The notes under the pieces: generated by a model
Databases searched by the model: none
What the model was told of the DNA's origin: nothing
The model's input: only the letters and a program-made list of their open reading frames with translations
Origin: Escallonia rubra
Taxonomy: Eukaryota > Streptophyta > Magnoliopsida > Escalloniales > Escalloniaceae
Length of the DNA stretch: 64,000 bases
NCBI GenBank assembly: GCA_033065855.1
Contig: JAVXUO010000644.1
Span: 801,369 to 865,368 of the forward strand
Direction: 5' to 3'
Shown here: in pieces, positions 1-12,700 of the stretch
Position numbering within the stretch: the first letter of the stretch is position 1
Layout of the letters: the number at the start of each line of letters is the position of its first letter
Made by a program: the position numbers and the translations under genes

Positions 1-1590
1 AAAGTGTTTCCACCATGCACATTTTACTCCATGTGTCGCCTAAGTTTAACATCAGAGAAAAGTGCTTTTTTCCAAAAAGTTAGTTAAACAACGTTGTTAT
101 TCGATCAAACATTGTAAGTATATGTACATGTATCGTTGTTTCTAATTAACACTAAATTGATTGTAAATTTTGGTACAATCAATGATCCAGAATTAAAACA
201 CAGAATGCTCAATTCATTTTATTGAGGAAACAATTTCAGATTATATCGTGTGGAGATACAAAAAAAAAAAAAAAAGCACTTACGAGAGACAAGTATGCGT
301 TTATCAATTCAGAATAAATGATTGCTTGTTTAGAACGACGGGACATGCAAAGGTACAGGTTACTAGAACTTGGTACTCAGTGCAACAATATAGTACCCAG
401 TGTTAAACACGTCTAGGTTTCTTGTCCTTTATCAACCAAATAAAAGAAGAAACAAAGTTGTAAGGTCCAAAAGCGTGAAGGATATGAGGGACTAAGGGAC
501 GTATATGATTATAATAGATGCCAAATTATGTCACGTAAACCAACTCATCATTGAACTCGTAAAGAAGAGACATTGAAGCAAGTAATAGGCCTAGGCTAGC
601 TCAAAGCCGGTGCTCGTATTAACAAAGTTGAAATAGGCCTAGGCTAGTCTCGAGGCTAGTTGACAACGGAGGCTTGTATGAACAAATGCGTTCTTATTAG
701 GCCCCAAGGCTAGCTCATACCTGAGTTGGTTATTATTCCCTCCCAGCGTGCATAATCAGTGACTAAACTTAGAGCACCTTGCCTGTTTCAAAATCCTTCA
801 GGTTGTCTTGTTCATTCACCCTCGTTTACATTCCCTTTACTCGAAATTCGTCTTTGAATAATTGTGATGCCCTGATTCTTATACGTAGTCACCATTAATC
901 TACCTTTGCATACAACTATATACTTGCATATGGATTGCCAAACGAGGTCATGTTTTCCCAATTTATGCATCCTAATCTCTCTCTACATGTACATAACAAG
1001 TGTTCGGACTTTCTTTCTGTTTCCTACCGAGGGTCCTGATATCTAAAACCAACAAAGCTTTATGACTTACTTCACTTTTGGTTAGAATTGGAAGGGATAT
1101 GGTTTGCTTTGCAAAACCATGTGCCTTAGCTCAGCTGTTCCATTAGACTATCCCAGGCTAGATCTTCCGAAGCTTTTTCCACTCATGTACAGAAAGAAGA
1201 TAATAAAAACACTTTGTTGTTTACTTTAGGATTATGCTATTGAGGTTTTATCTTCGTTATCAAGTGATATTTTGCACTTAAACTAATGTTGTCACTATTG
1301 TGGCTTCAAAAAAGTACATGATCGTAGTGACTAAGATACTTTTAGCTGGGCAATTGTGTTATTTAAAGTATTTTTAGCATCATGTATAATTCAATAGTTG
1401 ACTCCTATGAGCTGCATCTCCGGTTTCCCTTTAATCAACGTAACATAATAGTGCGAGAAGGAGATTAACTCACAAAGTTCAGTGATGGTAGCGTCACACT
1501 TTTCTTTAAATCTATTAACGCAAGCCGAGATTTGAAGCCAATTTTATTACCTTAAACCAGACGTCAGAGAGGTTGTGTCATTATTGCAAT
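1..1590. other. Intergenic, no gene seen
   Basis: AT-rich sequence with no convincing reading frame, RNA gene or transposon end. A short imperfect tandem duplication of a GGCCTAGGCTAG-containing unit lies at about 586-715. An A15 run is at about 259-275. Confidence 0.6.
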
Positions 1591-1593
1591 TTA

Positions 1594-2187
1594 GGTTTGT
1601 TTGTTTCACGGAAAACGCTTTTTGGAATATGCTTTCCAAAAAATAACAGTTTCTAAAAATATTTTCATGAATTTTTTTTCCCGCTGTTTGGATGTTTCGC
1701 AACGATACAAATATCTATACACAAAATATATACATATGTTTTCCGCTGTTTTCGCTGTTTGACATCGTTGTGTGTGTGTGTGGGGGGGGGGGGGGGGGTG
1801 TGTGTGGGGGGGGGGGGGGGGGGGGTGTATGTGTGGGTGGGTGGGCATGGGCGTATGCGTGTCGGGGTGTGGTGTGTGTATGGGTGGGTGGGTGGGCCTT
1901 TGTGTGTGGGGTGGGGGGTGGGCGCTCGTGTGTGTGTGTGGGGGGGGGGGGGGGGGAGGGTGTGTGGGTGTTCACTGGTCCAGAAAATGACTTATCGAGT
2001 TATAATCGGTAAGTGATTCTCCAACATTTTGCTCTTAAAAAAATCATTTTCCGTTGAAAAATTTTATGTATGCACAAAACATCAAAAAATGCGGAAAACC
2101 TTTTTTAGGAAACGATTTTCATGCACCAAACACCGAAAATGTGAAAATCATATTACAGAAAACGATTTCCGTGAAACAAACAAAGCC
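1594..2187. mobile_element. PIF/Harbinger (Tourist-like) non-autonomous element
   Basis: The two ends are inverted copies of each other for roughly 70 bp. The left end begins GGTTTGTTTGTTTCACGG, and the right end read on the minus strand begins GGCTTTGTTTGTTTCACGG. Both continue into similar AT-rich stretches. The element is flanked by the trinucleotide TTA (1591-1593 and 2188-2190), the target duplication typical of PIF/Harbinger elements. No transposase is encoded. The interior is occupied by a G/T microsatellite (1769-1967). Reading frames across the interior are products of that repeat. Confidence 0.7.
1769..1967. repeat. Purine-biased G/T microsatellite with long G runs
   Basis: Alternating (GT)n tracts and several homopolymer G runs of 10-20 bases fill about 200 bp inside the Harbinger-like element. 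The plus strand has many closely spaced G runs, so intramolecular G-quadruplexes are possible. Run lengths are likely unstable and may be inaccurate in an assembly. Glycine/valine/cysteine-rich frames on + and proline/histidine/threonine-rich frames on - are artefacts of the repeat. Confidence 0.9.
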
Positions 2188-2190
2188 TTA

Positions 2191-3650
2191 GATGCGTCAA
2201 AGTCCACTTCTCAAACAATTGAGTCGATATCATCTTACAATATTGACAGGAAAGGTTAGGGTGTGGACCAAATGGATAAATAAGATTGAGAGGACTTTGC
2301 ATGCGAAAAACCATACATCGTAGCCCTTAAGTTGGTTGTACCATGTTATCTCGCCATAGTCCAAATCAAGCGCAAGTCTAGAGTTTGACTGATTATCTGA
2401 CTATGCATCATTCTGGATGGATAGGAATAGTCTGATTATAACCGTTTTCTTGACAATGTTCAACATGTTAAGGGGTTCATTAAGAACTCCCCGTGGCAAT
2501 GTAGATGACATTTTTCATGGATGTTAATGAAGGGTGACTTACCCACACTTTTCTCCAACGTATTCCTCAATCCGGCCATGGATGTCGGGCAGCAAGAAAG
2601 GCTCTATTTCCAATTATGACACTTAATTTGGAAAACTTCTCTCGCACGGTAAAAACATACTTAAGATACTCTACAGGAGTGTCGTGCCTTTCGTTAATGT
2701 GCAATCTGACAAAAGTAACTAATCTCTTTTTTTTATATGACAATCATTAAATGAAGTTTTCTTATTTCACTGGTCATTTTGTCTTCCTTAAAATAGTTTT
2801 CACCCAACGCATGCCCTAATCTCCAAGGACGAGCTCCGAGAAATGTGGTTTCATTCGACGAAATCATAGTGCTAGAAAGTTCATAAACTCATAAGGTTTT
2901 CGAGGATAGATTTGACTACAATGAATAACTGAATATGGGTATGTCAGATGAAACTTTGATGATTGTTGCTCTATGGTATCAACTATTTGTGGAATGACAA
3001 TGATTACGTCTTTACAGAAAATGAAGTCAATCAATATTTTGATATTTTCTATCGAATGATTAACTGTTAGATTAAAATTGTTACTGAGTATGTAGTGTTC
3101 AACAAACGTTTTCCGAACTCATGCTTTTACAATTATTATTACAAATGCAGATAGAGACGTTGGTGGTGGTTATAAGTTTGGAATCTTTGGAACAAAAATT
3201 TACCATTAGCAAGAAAAAAATAAAAAATCAATTTTTTGACCGTTGTTCACTTAATTATCGTCCCGCTATAAAGGTAACTGAAATTCATAAACTCAACTAA
3301 TTTCTTGTGATACATCATGATCACCGTTTCAGCATTTCATGAACGACTTTCATCTTCATGGCATCTGCATTACGTGAACGACCGTCTATCCATTAAAACA
3401 CTCCATAATCAAAATCAATGAATTAATTAAAAGTTCGTGTGACTGCTAAAGAAACGATGTCAATGGTGGGGTTGTGTTACCTAAAAACCTTTGTAATATC
3501 CTCCAATAAACAGGAAAAGAAAAAGTGTCAGTAGTGATTCTGCGGAGGACCGAAAAGAAAACGTTACCCGCGTGTCATGTCATAAGCTCCCCACTCCACT
3601 GGTGTATGAACTTGACGTTTCGAAATTTCCATGGAGATCACCGGCGAAGA
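2191..3650. other. Intergenic / upstream region of the MCRS1-like gene
   Basis: AT-rich, with no supported gene. The last few hundred bases before 3708 should hold the promoter and 5' UTR of the MCRS1-like gene. I see no clear TATA box close to the start codon, as is common for housekeeping-type plant genes. Confidence 0.5.
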
Positions 3651-3684
3651 ACGGATAATCACATGGCTCAACTGAAAGAGTGAA

Positions 3685-3693
3685 TTAGGGTTT
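3685..3693. promoter_or_regulatory. Telo-box-like motif in the leader of the MCRS1-like gene
   Basis: TTAGGGTTT, the complement of the plant telo-box AAACCCTAA, lies 15 bases before the start codon at 3708. Telo-boxes are common near transcription starts of plant growth and translation genes and are bound by TRB/Myb-type factors. That role is family knowledge. Its use here is inference. Confidence 0.45.
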
Positions 3694-3707
3694 TAGGAGA
3701 GCGAGAC

Positions 3708-6700
3708 ATGGCTTCGCCGTGGATCCCCGAAGATGATCTCTTGTTGAAGAATGCGGTCGAGGTAAATCAATTCAACTTTGAATACGTTATCTGGAGTTGT
3801 AACCGCTTGTTTTTAGTACTATTCTTTTGATGCCATTGCTGGTAATCTTGCTCGATTGGAAGTTTCTATCGACGTTTGTGTAGCCTGAGCGTGTAATTCT
3901 ACGGATACATGGACGTTCGGCACCTTGTGAAGATTTGTTGATTTGAGATTTTTTGTGTGTGTGAAATTTAGCAGCATTGGATGACTCTTTGGATTCTTAG
4001 TTTGTTATGATAAAATCAAAATTACGTGTGTATGTAAGCTCGAGTACACGGAAAATCACAAGGGGATGTCGCCTAAAATCACCTAATTAGGTTTAGGAAA
4101 AGTTGCTACGGGATTATATACTTAATTTTGGATCGTCTACACCAGAAAATAGCGGATAGATTTCACCCTGTCCAACCCCGACGTGGTGGTTTCCTACATT
4201 GTTGTGATGATTCCTCATGCTACCGCACATGTTGTTCGTAATCCTATATAATCCTTAGGCTGCTGTCGTTGGCGGCTGCGTCACATATTTCTAAAATACA
4301 TGGTCGTTCGACTGATTTACACACCAAGAGAAGAGTTAATGGGATTCCCCCCACCCCTCTGAATACTTCCACCTCCAATCTTCATATCACTTACTAGTGC
4401 AAACTTCACCTTTAAGTTCATGGAGATAACTGGTCTTTGAAATCTAGCTGTATGCTATAACTTGGACACGAACTAGCTTATGAGTTATGAACAAACAAAA
4501 GCAGGAAAGCTTCACGTAATGCGCACTCACAAATACGAGGGTTTAGAGCTAGAACCTTAAGTCAATAGGTCTTGGTTCCATCCAGAGATTTACTATATCT
4601 CCATAGTTGCTTTGTACACTTATTCGATGTGAGAATAGCACAACACACACATGCAATTTTACAATCTTCCTCTAACGTCTGAGTCCACCCACCATTGAAG
4701 CTCCACCTAGAGTTGCTCTGCCAAGAACCATCGTTCTTCCAAGAGCCACTGACACGAGAAGCCATGTTGTGAAATGTCGTTAACTTTGATGTCTAATAAG
4801 GGGGATAACAGGAGCAAAGTGTCACTAAGGAGGCCCATATAAACTGGACCAGCCCAACACGACCTAAAAGATTTTGCCAATAGTCTTTGGTTCATCCACA
4901 TATATATGTCTATATTATTTCGACACTCGTCGGATATATGGCACTAACACAACTCACGCTTGCACCTATACAGTGGCAGCGGTTGCTCCCATCTCTTCTA
5001 CATAATCCTTGTTGACGATCGCTCTGGAGGTCAAAATAAAACTGTCTTTCTTGAATACAATAATTGATACTGATTGGCTCGTTGCTTATGGATATTGATG
5101 CTCTTATATTTCTCAGTCACAATTTTTGTTATCAATCCTTGAATATTTTGCTCAGTGCAGATATTTATTGCATACAGCAGGCATCTAAGGATAATGATTT
5201 ACTGAATGTAGAATATTGCCCTTTGGTGGACGTAAGGCACATCTCTTTGATTGAGACTTACGCTAATGTGCTGAATAAATATGTTACTGTATTACATATT
5301 TTCTTTCCTTTTCTCTGTAGAAATTCTTGTGTATGTCAGCGTCTTTTTTCATTTCTTTTGTGGTTTTTTGTTATTTATTATTACTATTTTTTTTGGGGCG
5401 GGGGGAGGTAAACAAAGCAAAAATTGATTTTTAAAAACCATGCAGAAAGTAACAGCATCAAGCCAGTTCACATAAAGAGGCTCAGTGCTGCAAGTAGGTC
5501 CCTGCCTATTACAAAACTGAGTAGAGGCTCAATGGTTGCAAGCTGATGAGAGAAGACAAACACGGTACTTTAAAACGTAGTTCATTTGGAAGGAAACTAT
5601 CAGATGTTCCAGTTAGTCCGTGCCTAGTTTTTGCAGCAGATAGCAGTACCTGTGTGTAGACTGAAAAACTCTACAGTTCCTCTCAATCGATATGGAGTAA
5701 TATGTCCCCCCCTCCCGTCGGGAGAATAAAAAAAGAGATTAACTTTCTGATTCCGGAAGTCCACCCGGTAGTGTTGAATAGCTTGACTCAACCCATAGCT
5801 TCAATCAGCAGCCGTTCTTGAATTGAAGTTTGTATGAAAAACTTTCCTCCTGAACTTCAGCCGAATATGGGCATGTAAAAGCCTAAATCAAACTAAAATG
5901 AGACACTATCCTCATTTAATTTACTTGCCGTTCCTTCATCCTATCTCTTGTACGCAATCTCTCCTCAAAGAGTACTTTGAAATAAAAGGGATACAGTTAA
6001 AGAATTTTGCTTTCACATGGTTTAAAACTGAAGCAGCATAAGTATTCAATTCAATTCCACTTGACTTGATCTTGTTGGTCTCTATTAGAAAAAGATCATT
6101 TGGAGAGTCGGATTCTTATACGTAAGATCCCTGATCCATGCTTTTCTCGAGATTGGTGGTGAGATCCATGAGTAATTTTCTTGCAGCGCTATGAACAATT
6201 TGATTTCTAGATCTGAGTGCCAAGGAGGCCCATCTACATTCCCTGAGAGACATGCTTCTTGTCTCTCGTTTTAGTTTGGTCACAAGTGTAACAGTCTCCC
6301 TGAAATTATGAATATTTCTACGAGAATACGAAGCATCAGTCGGAAGTGAGATGTCCCAAAACTTTCTTTATCGCGTGATACTCATGAACCCGATCCTTTT
6401 TCTTGCAACGACCCTTAGTTTCTGCATTCCGACCTTTCAATTTGTTTGATCCCCCGATCTCTTCTTCTTTAGGACGCACACATGTGAGTTAGTAAAATAT
6501 TTCTAACTTCATGAATAATTTTCGCTGGAAACTAAAAATTGAATACCACAGCTAACAAACCAACCAGCTGAATTTACACAACTGAGAATTTTAGAAGTCC
6601 ATCTTGCAGAGAGCTTTGTACTGACAGCTTGTGCCTTTGAACCAGCAATAACGTGAGTCCTTTCAGATTATGGAACTTGTGTGTTTCACTCTTTTTTCTA

Positions 6701-9700
6701 AGTATATTTGTTAACGTGGAGCAAACATTTTATGTACAGCATTGACTCTTAAGAGCCAGTTGACATCTAATGTACATTTTGAAAGGTAGGACTAGGTTTT
6801 GCATTTGATTTACCAGGTTCATCGAGCTTGCAGACAATATTATCCCCTACCAAAAAGGATCACCGATCAACTCTAGCTGCATGATATTCCATTCCCTGAT
6901 GACTCGTGACCATGTAACCATGTTCGTTCAAGTCCTGATCATCAATGACAAAATTCACACTACTTTTATCTTCCATATGGTTTAGTGGAGAGCACCCCTG
7001 TAATATCAAATAATTCATTTTCTTCATCCACATATGGAAAAGGTTCTTGGGATCTTGTCGTATTTTGGTAGGGTAATTTTTATGTCAAATTATCTTACGC
7101 CAGTTGAAGTCTGAGTTGAAAGTTACCTAGATGAAGCTACACTTCTAATATTAAAGGCAGTAAACCAATGCCACTTTCTGCTTTAGTCAACATATGCGGA
7201 CTTAGGAGGCATGAGATTGCCTGGCACATGAACATCAATGGCAATTCCTGCAATAGTGAGCTTAAGGCTGTTTTTGTTAAGGGGGTTGTTTATAGTTACT
7301 CTTATCTCTGTTTCTAATTTTCGCGGACCACTTATGTCAAAACTCTGATCGTGTTCTAGCCTCTGATTGATTCTGACCTCTTCCAACGTCTCAGCACATT
7401 TTCAGCATACTTTGCGTGTACTGAGAAGTGTTTAGTAAGCCAGAAACTTGTTCATGCATCATACCAGATGGAAGTCAATTTCGTGGAATTCACGAGTTTT
7501 GAAGTCAATTCTGCAATTATTTGTGCCATAAACCCTGTGATTTTATCTTTGTTCTTACTATTTTCATCTGATTGATTCTGGTCCAGATCTGGATAGCATG
7601 TGTCCATTAGCTTTTTAGTTTCTTGTTTCTAACTTCAGGAGAAAATTTAATGTTTCATTAAGTAGAATCAATGATAAAATCATCCTCTTGATGTTCAGGC
7701 AGTTTCAACGTTATCAAGTTCTCATCATTCGTGATGGCATAATTGATTAGTTAGACCTGAACAGCCAGATATGTAATATCCGTTGTGAAATCAGAACCAG
7801 GGAGGTAAAGTAGCTCATGATACTTCGCTAGTTTCTTAACTAGCAAGTTAAGGTTTCCTTGTACTTTCCTTAGGCTCAAATATACTGAGTTTTTGGCATC
7901 GATCTGACTTGCTGGAACTCATATGATGCAATCTGTTCTAGAGAGAGATTAAAGGGAGAGATGCTTTTGAAGAAAGTTAATATGGTTCTGATTAATGAGT
8001 TGTACTTCTGAGTGATATCAAAGACTTCCGTCCACAATGTTCTTGCAAATTACTGTTCTCAAAATAAGTTCTGTTTATATGCTCTGGGTCCTCATTGTAT
8101 TTTGGAAAACCATAGGTATTGGAAAGTAGTTTATAGCGTAAATCACCTTTGAAACACTTTACTCTATCCTTCCCGAGCATAATATCCTTTTGTTTGTTTT
8201 CCTTTTGCAGGCTGGTGCTTCTCTGGAAGCACTTGCTAAAGGAGCAATTCAATTTTCACGCAGGTTTACCTTTCACGAACTGCGGGATCGCTGGCATTCT
8301 CTTCTTTATGATCCTGACATTTCGACTCAAGCTTCTGCTCGCATGGTTGAGCATGAGCACTTGTCAAAACTTAATGGGGCAGACAATTTTAAAAGACGTG
8401 GAGAGGTCAATCAGAAGAGGAAAGTTGGAAGCATTCGCAGGCAATATTATGGCATGCGAAAGAGGATTCGGAGCGAGTTATTGACCTCAACAGATCTGGG
8501 ATTTCTCTCTGGGCCCAGACTTAATGACGGCAGTGGGCATGGAGGCAATTTTCAAGAGCATCTGAGACTCGATGAACTTCAGGATGAAAACTGTATGCTC
8601 GGTGATGGTGTCTCGGACACTTATGGGTTTGAGGAAACAGACTTTGATATCTTGCGTCGTGTTTTCCCAGAAGCATTGGGGGATATTGTTGCGACCAGTG
8701 CTGTTGATGAAACTGGTAATGAATTTCATAGCGGACACCAGAATGCTGTTCAAGATAATTGTCCAAGCAGAATTGTGAGGAAAGAGAGTCCATATGGATT
8801 TCCTGAAGATGCTTCCTCGATGAGAAATGATGGGAGGGGTTCTTTTGAGCCAAGTGGTGAACACAAAGATGCTCATCATGTCATTGAAGATAATACGACG
8901 ATCTTTGGGCAATGCATGAATGTTGACAGTATAGACCCATCGCATGTGCCACTTGATGGAAAGGTTTTGGGCACTGAGGATTCTGAGACTAAACAACTGG
9001 CTTCTTCAGATGCAATGCATGTTAACTCTCAAAGTACTTGTTCTGGATTTGGAGTAAGACAGCATTTCAATTCCCCTGATTCAGATGGTAGTGCTTCACT
9101 TCACACAATGGGATTTTCATCTCCGCTTCCTAGGTTGCCTCTTTGGAAAACAATGGAAGACATTTCAGCACCTGCTATGCCAGTCATTGCGAGCTGTATA
9201 GATAGGACTCAGGGTCCGGAAGGAACATCGGCACTTCCTGATGATGGTGATAGTAAGAAAGCAAGCCCGTCAGGGACTGATGCCCATTCAGAGCCTTTGC
9301 TTAGGGACGGCGAGAACGGTGGTGATTTAATTAATGCAAGTGCTGTCTCAGTGGGTGAATTTGCAGATCTATCAGATTCACTTTTGAACTTCACAAATGA
9401 TGATGAGCTTCTCTTCATGGATGTAGATGGGAAGGAAATGATGGATAAGTCCTGTTCTGAAAATCTTAATATAAAAGTGTTGAGTTCTACTTCTAATGCT
9501 CAGGAAGGTGATGTGTGCAAGCTTGAAAAAAAGGCATGTTCTTCAGGGTTGGATAATATTGCTTCCTCTGTTCCTGGTGATCAGCAAGGCATTTGTCATT
9601 CAAAGGTCCAGGTGCAGACAACGTCAGTATTAGTTCTTGATACTCCTGAAATTAGTGCTCGGAATACCTACTGTACATTGAACACCGAAGACACAGAAAT

Positions 9701-12700
9701 CCCGTGCAATGATGACATCTTCTTGCTTATTCACCCAGCCACATCATTTCCTTCTTCTTCAAGACGACCAATTATTCTAGATTCTTGTGAACCGTTATCC
9801 TCCTCTGCCGACGAAAAGGATAACGAACGAGGACATTTGATGGATAGAGGAAAAGATCCAGCACAATCTTTTACACGGTCACACGTGGTTGGACCGAGTA
9901 TGTTGCCAGAATCAGTTCAACGTCACCCACTTGTTGGTTGTGTAGCTAAATCTGACGTACCTGATTCTGAACGTCTGGTTCTGCTTCCTGTAGAGGTTAA
10001 AAAAGCCGGTGGAGTGTCAAAACCATGCAGATCCACCAATGCAGCTCCAGTTACTATAAAGGGTGGAGTATTGGAGGAAGATGTTTCTAAAGTTGAATCA
10101 AAGGTGGTCGGATTTTGGTAGCATGTGTTATTTCTATTTTCCATTTATGTTGGGATCATATTCAATTCTCACTCTTGGCTGATTGTTCTATACAGGTGCC
10201 AGCCACCCTAGCCGCATTTACTGAAACGCCTTTACATGCAGGAGCAGGTTCCATCAGAACGGCCCCTCCAGAATCAGTGGGCAACCCCTCAACATCTGAT
10301 CTGGATGAATCTGATAGTGACGGTGACGTGCCTTATTTCTCTGATATTGAGGCTATGGTAACTTACGAGTTTTGTTGGTTATGTCTGGTTCCTCTTTGAT
10401 GCATTTCCTTTGTTTGTCTCTTCTGACTTTTATGTTTCCTTTCAGATACTTGAGATGGATTTAGGCCCATATGAAGAGGACTCATATATAAATAGGCAAG
10501 GTAAGTTACTAGTGGTTAGCCCCCCCCGTAAAATCAGTATTATGTTTCTACTTGTAGTTCATTGTGCATGCAGTTGTTCATATTCAGAATAAATGCAGAA
10601 CTAGGCACGTCTTTCATGTTGGCTGTGTACATTGACATAGTGATCCTGACGAATCAATGTTTCAATTTCATGTGATTGTGTGGCTCCAGTGGCTCAGTGA
10701 CGTTAACTTATCAAATCCTTACAAGAAAAAATTGTATATATATGTTTTCTTAATACATTCTTAGTCTATGCTCTCAAGTAAAGGAGAACTGATGTGTACT
10801 TGGGGAAACAACGATCTTACTTATCAAGGCAACACATATAAGCACATATGCTCTCTTGCTGGCTTGTATTAATTTTGTGCTGGTGTTCTTACCTGCATTT
10901 TACAGTCTCAAGGTATCAGTATGATGACACTAAGAGGACAATCATTCGGTTGGAACAGTGTGCTCGTTCATCAATGCAAAGAGCCATGTCATCTCATGGA
11001 GCCCTTGCCATCTTGTATGGCCGCCGTTTAAAGCATTATATCAGGAAAACCGAGGTAGAATATCAAGATTGTAACCTTCTGATCATTGTCCGCTTTCTAA
11101 TGAAGGTCTAGGAATCCCTTGTGTGTGTGTATGTGCTTTTGTGTCTTCTTGTTCTCTGAACATGAGAGAAGGATTCATGTGGCCAGCTCCAAGTAGATTG
11201 GTGCAAAAGCTTAGTTATAGTCTGGGTGCTTGTGCAAATTTCCGTGGAAACTAACTTGTTTCATACGAAGAGCAAAGTCCTTTGAATGGGTTATTTTGTG
11301 TACTCTGCTGCACAAGGTTACTTAAATTTAAAACCGTTCTTAATGTCTCTCCGGATGATCAACGCAGTTTCTAGCTAGAAGACCAAGTCAAGCCTATGCT
11401 AATTTGTTTTTTGAAGAAAAAATCTGCGTAGAAACTGCTTCCTATTTTGCGCTGTCACTTTTTTAAATCTTGTATATAGAACTGTTCATTGTGTTGTGCA
11501 TTTACTTCTGCAATTCCGATGATATGTCAAATGTATGTATCGAATGGCAGTAATACTCTTATTTGTGAGGGCAAGCATTGGCGCAGCAGTTGGGATGTGA
11601 GGCTTTTCCATTACAACCTGGAGATGGGGTTTGAGGTGTGGAACAGCCGCTGTGCAATAGCAGGGGTGCACGGCTAACCATCCCCTGACTGTGCAGTGGC
11701 AGGAGCCTCTTACACTTATTACTTGTGTGCTGGCGGGAGTTTTACTATGTGAATTACGTCCTCTATGGAAGATACAAATTGGTACATCTCTTTTTTTCTT
11801 ACTGGTGTCACACTTGTTTTTGTAGGTCATGCTAGGAAGATCAACAGATGACACTGATGTTGATATTGATTTGAGAAAAGAGGGTCGTGCCAACCAGGTC
11901 TCTAGACGACAGGTGGGTTATAGGAGACATTATGAGCATGTGTTTCTGCACTGGTAATCTCAACATGGATATGCATCCTCATCTATGTTACACTTGAAAT
12001 CTAGTTGCAGACATGTGAAGTATATTTTTATGCATGAATTCAAAGAGTTATAAAAAGTTTCCTCATTCGTTAATTTTATTAGTAAAAGTTTCATCATTCA
12101 TATGAACTGTGGACCGTGTCAAGCATCAGGGCATCACCATGATAAAGTTTGTGGATGGAATGGTTAGTGAGTTCAACTACTCGCGCTTGTTGACACATTG
12201 AAGAAGCAGCAAAATCAGATGTTTATATTTTCATAAGCATTTAGATTTGTGTATGTTGAAAGCCAACAGAGTTGAAAAATGATTCCTTTCTTTGGTTTCA
12301 CCTTTTGGTTGCTAAAAAAATGCATGTCTATATCTTGTCAAACACTATCTAGGTTCTTGTGCATCGTTATTGTTTTTTATTTGTATGCGGGTATAACCAT
12401 TGTTGATTGTATACTTAGGCAATGATCAAGATGGAAACAGATGGATCTTTCTCGTTAAAAAATCTTGGGAAGAGTTCCATATCAGTGAACGGCAAAGCAG
12501 TTGCTACTGGAAATCTGCTGGGTCTTAGCTCAAGTTGTTTGATTGAGGTATAAAACTTTTTCCATCCTATATCGTCCATAGGCTGAACATCTTGTCTAGT
12601 TATTTTGATGCCATATCGAATTCTTTTTTTATGCTTTTTTTTTCCTTCACTATATCGTTTCTAGTTATCTTTTTGGCTGCGCCTCCTGAGTGGTTATAGA

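Noticed and set aside
1606-2016. Several overlapping frames on both strands (Gly/Val/Cys-rich and Pro/His/Thr-rich)
   Set aside because: They are translations of the G/T microsatellite and the inverted ends of a miniature element. No start context or domain supports them.
4562-4901. Minus-strand frames inside intron 1 of the MCRS1-like gene
   Set aside because: Short, overlapping, with no recognised domain, splice structure or transposon borders.
7183-7386. Minus-strand 67-codon frame in intron 1
   Set aside because: Too short and unlike any family I know. The surrounding intron shows no gene structure.
8487-8996. Minus-strand 169-codon frame opposite MCRS1-like exon 2
   Set aside because: Shadow of the long coding exon on the other strand.
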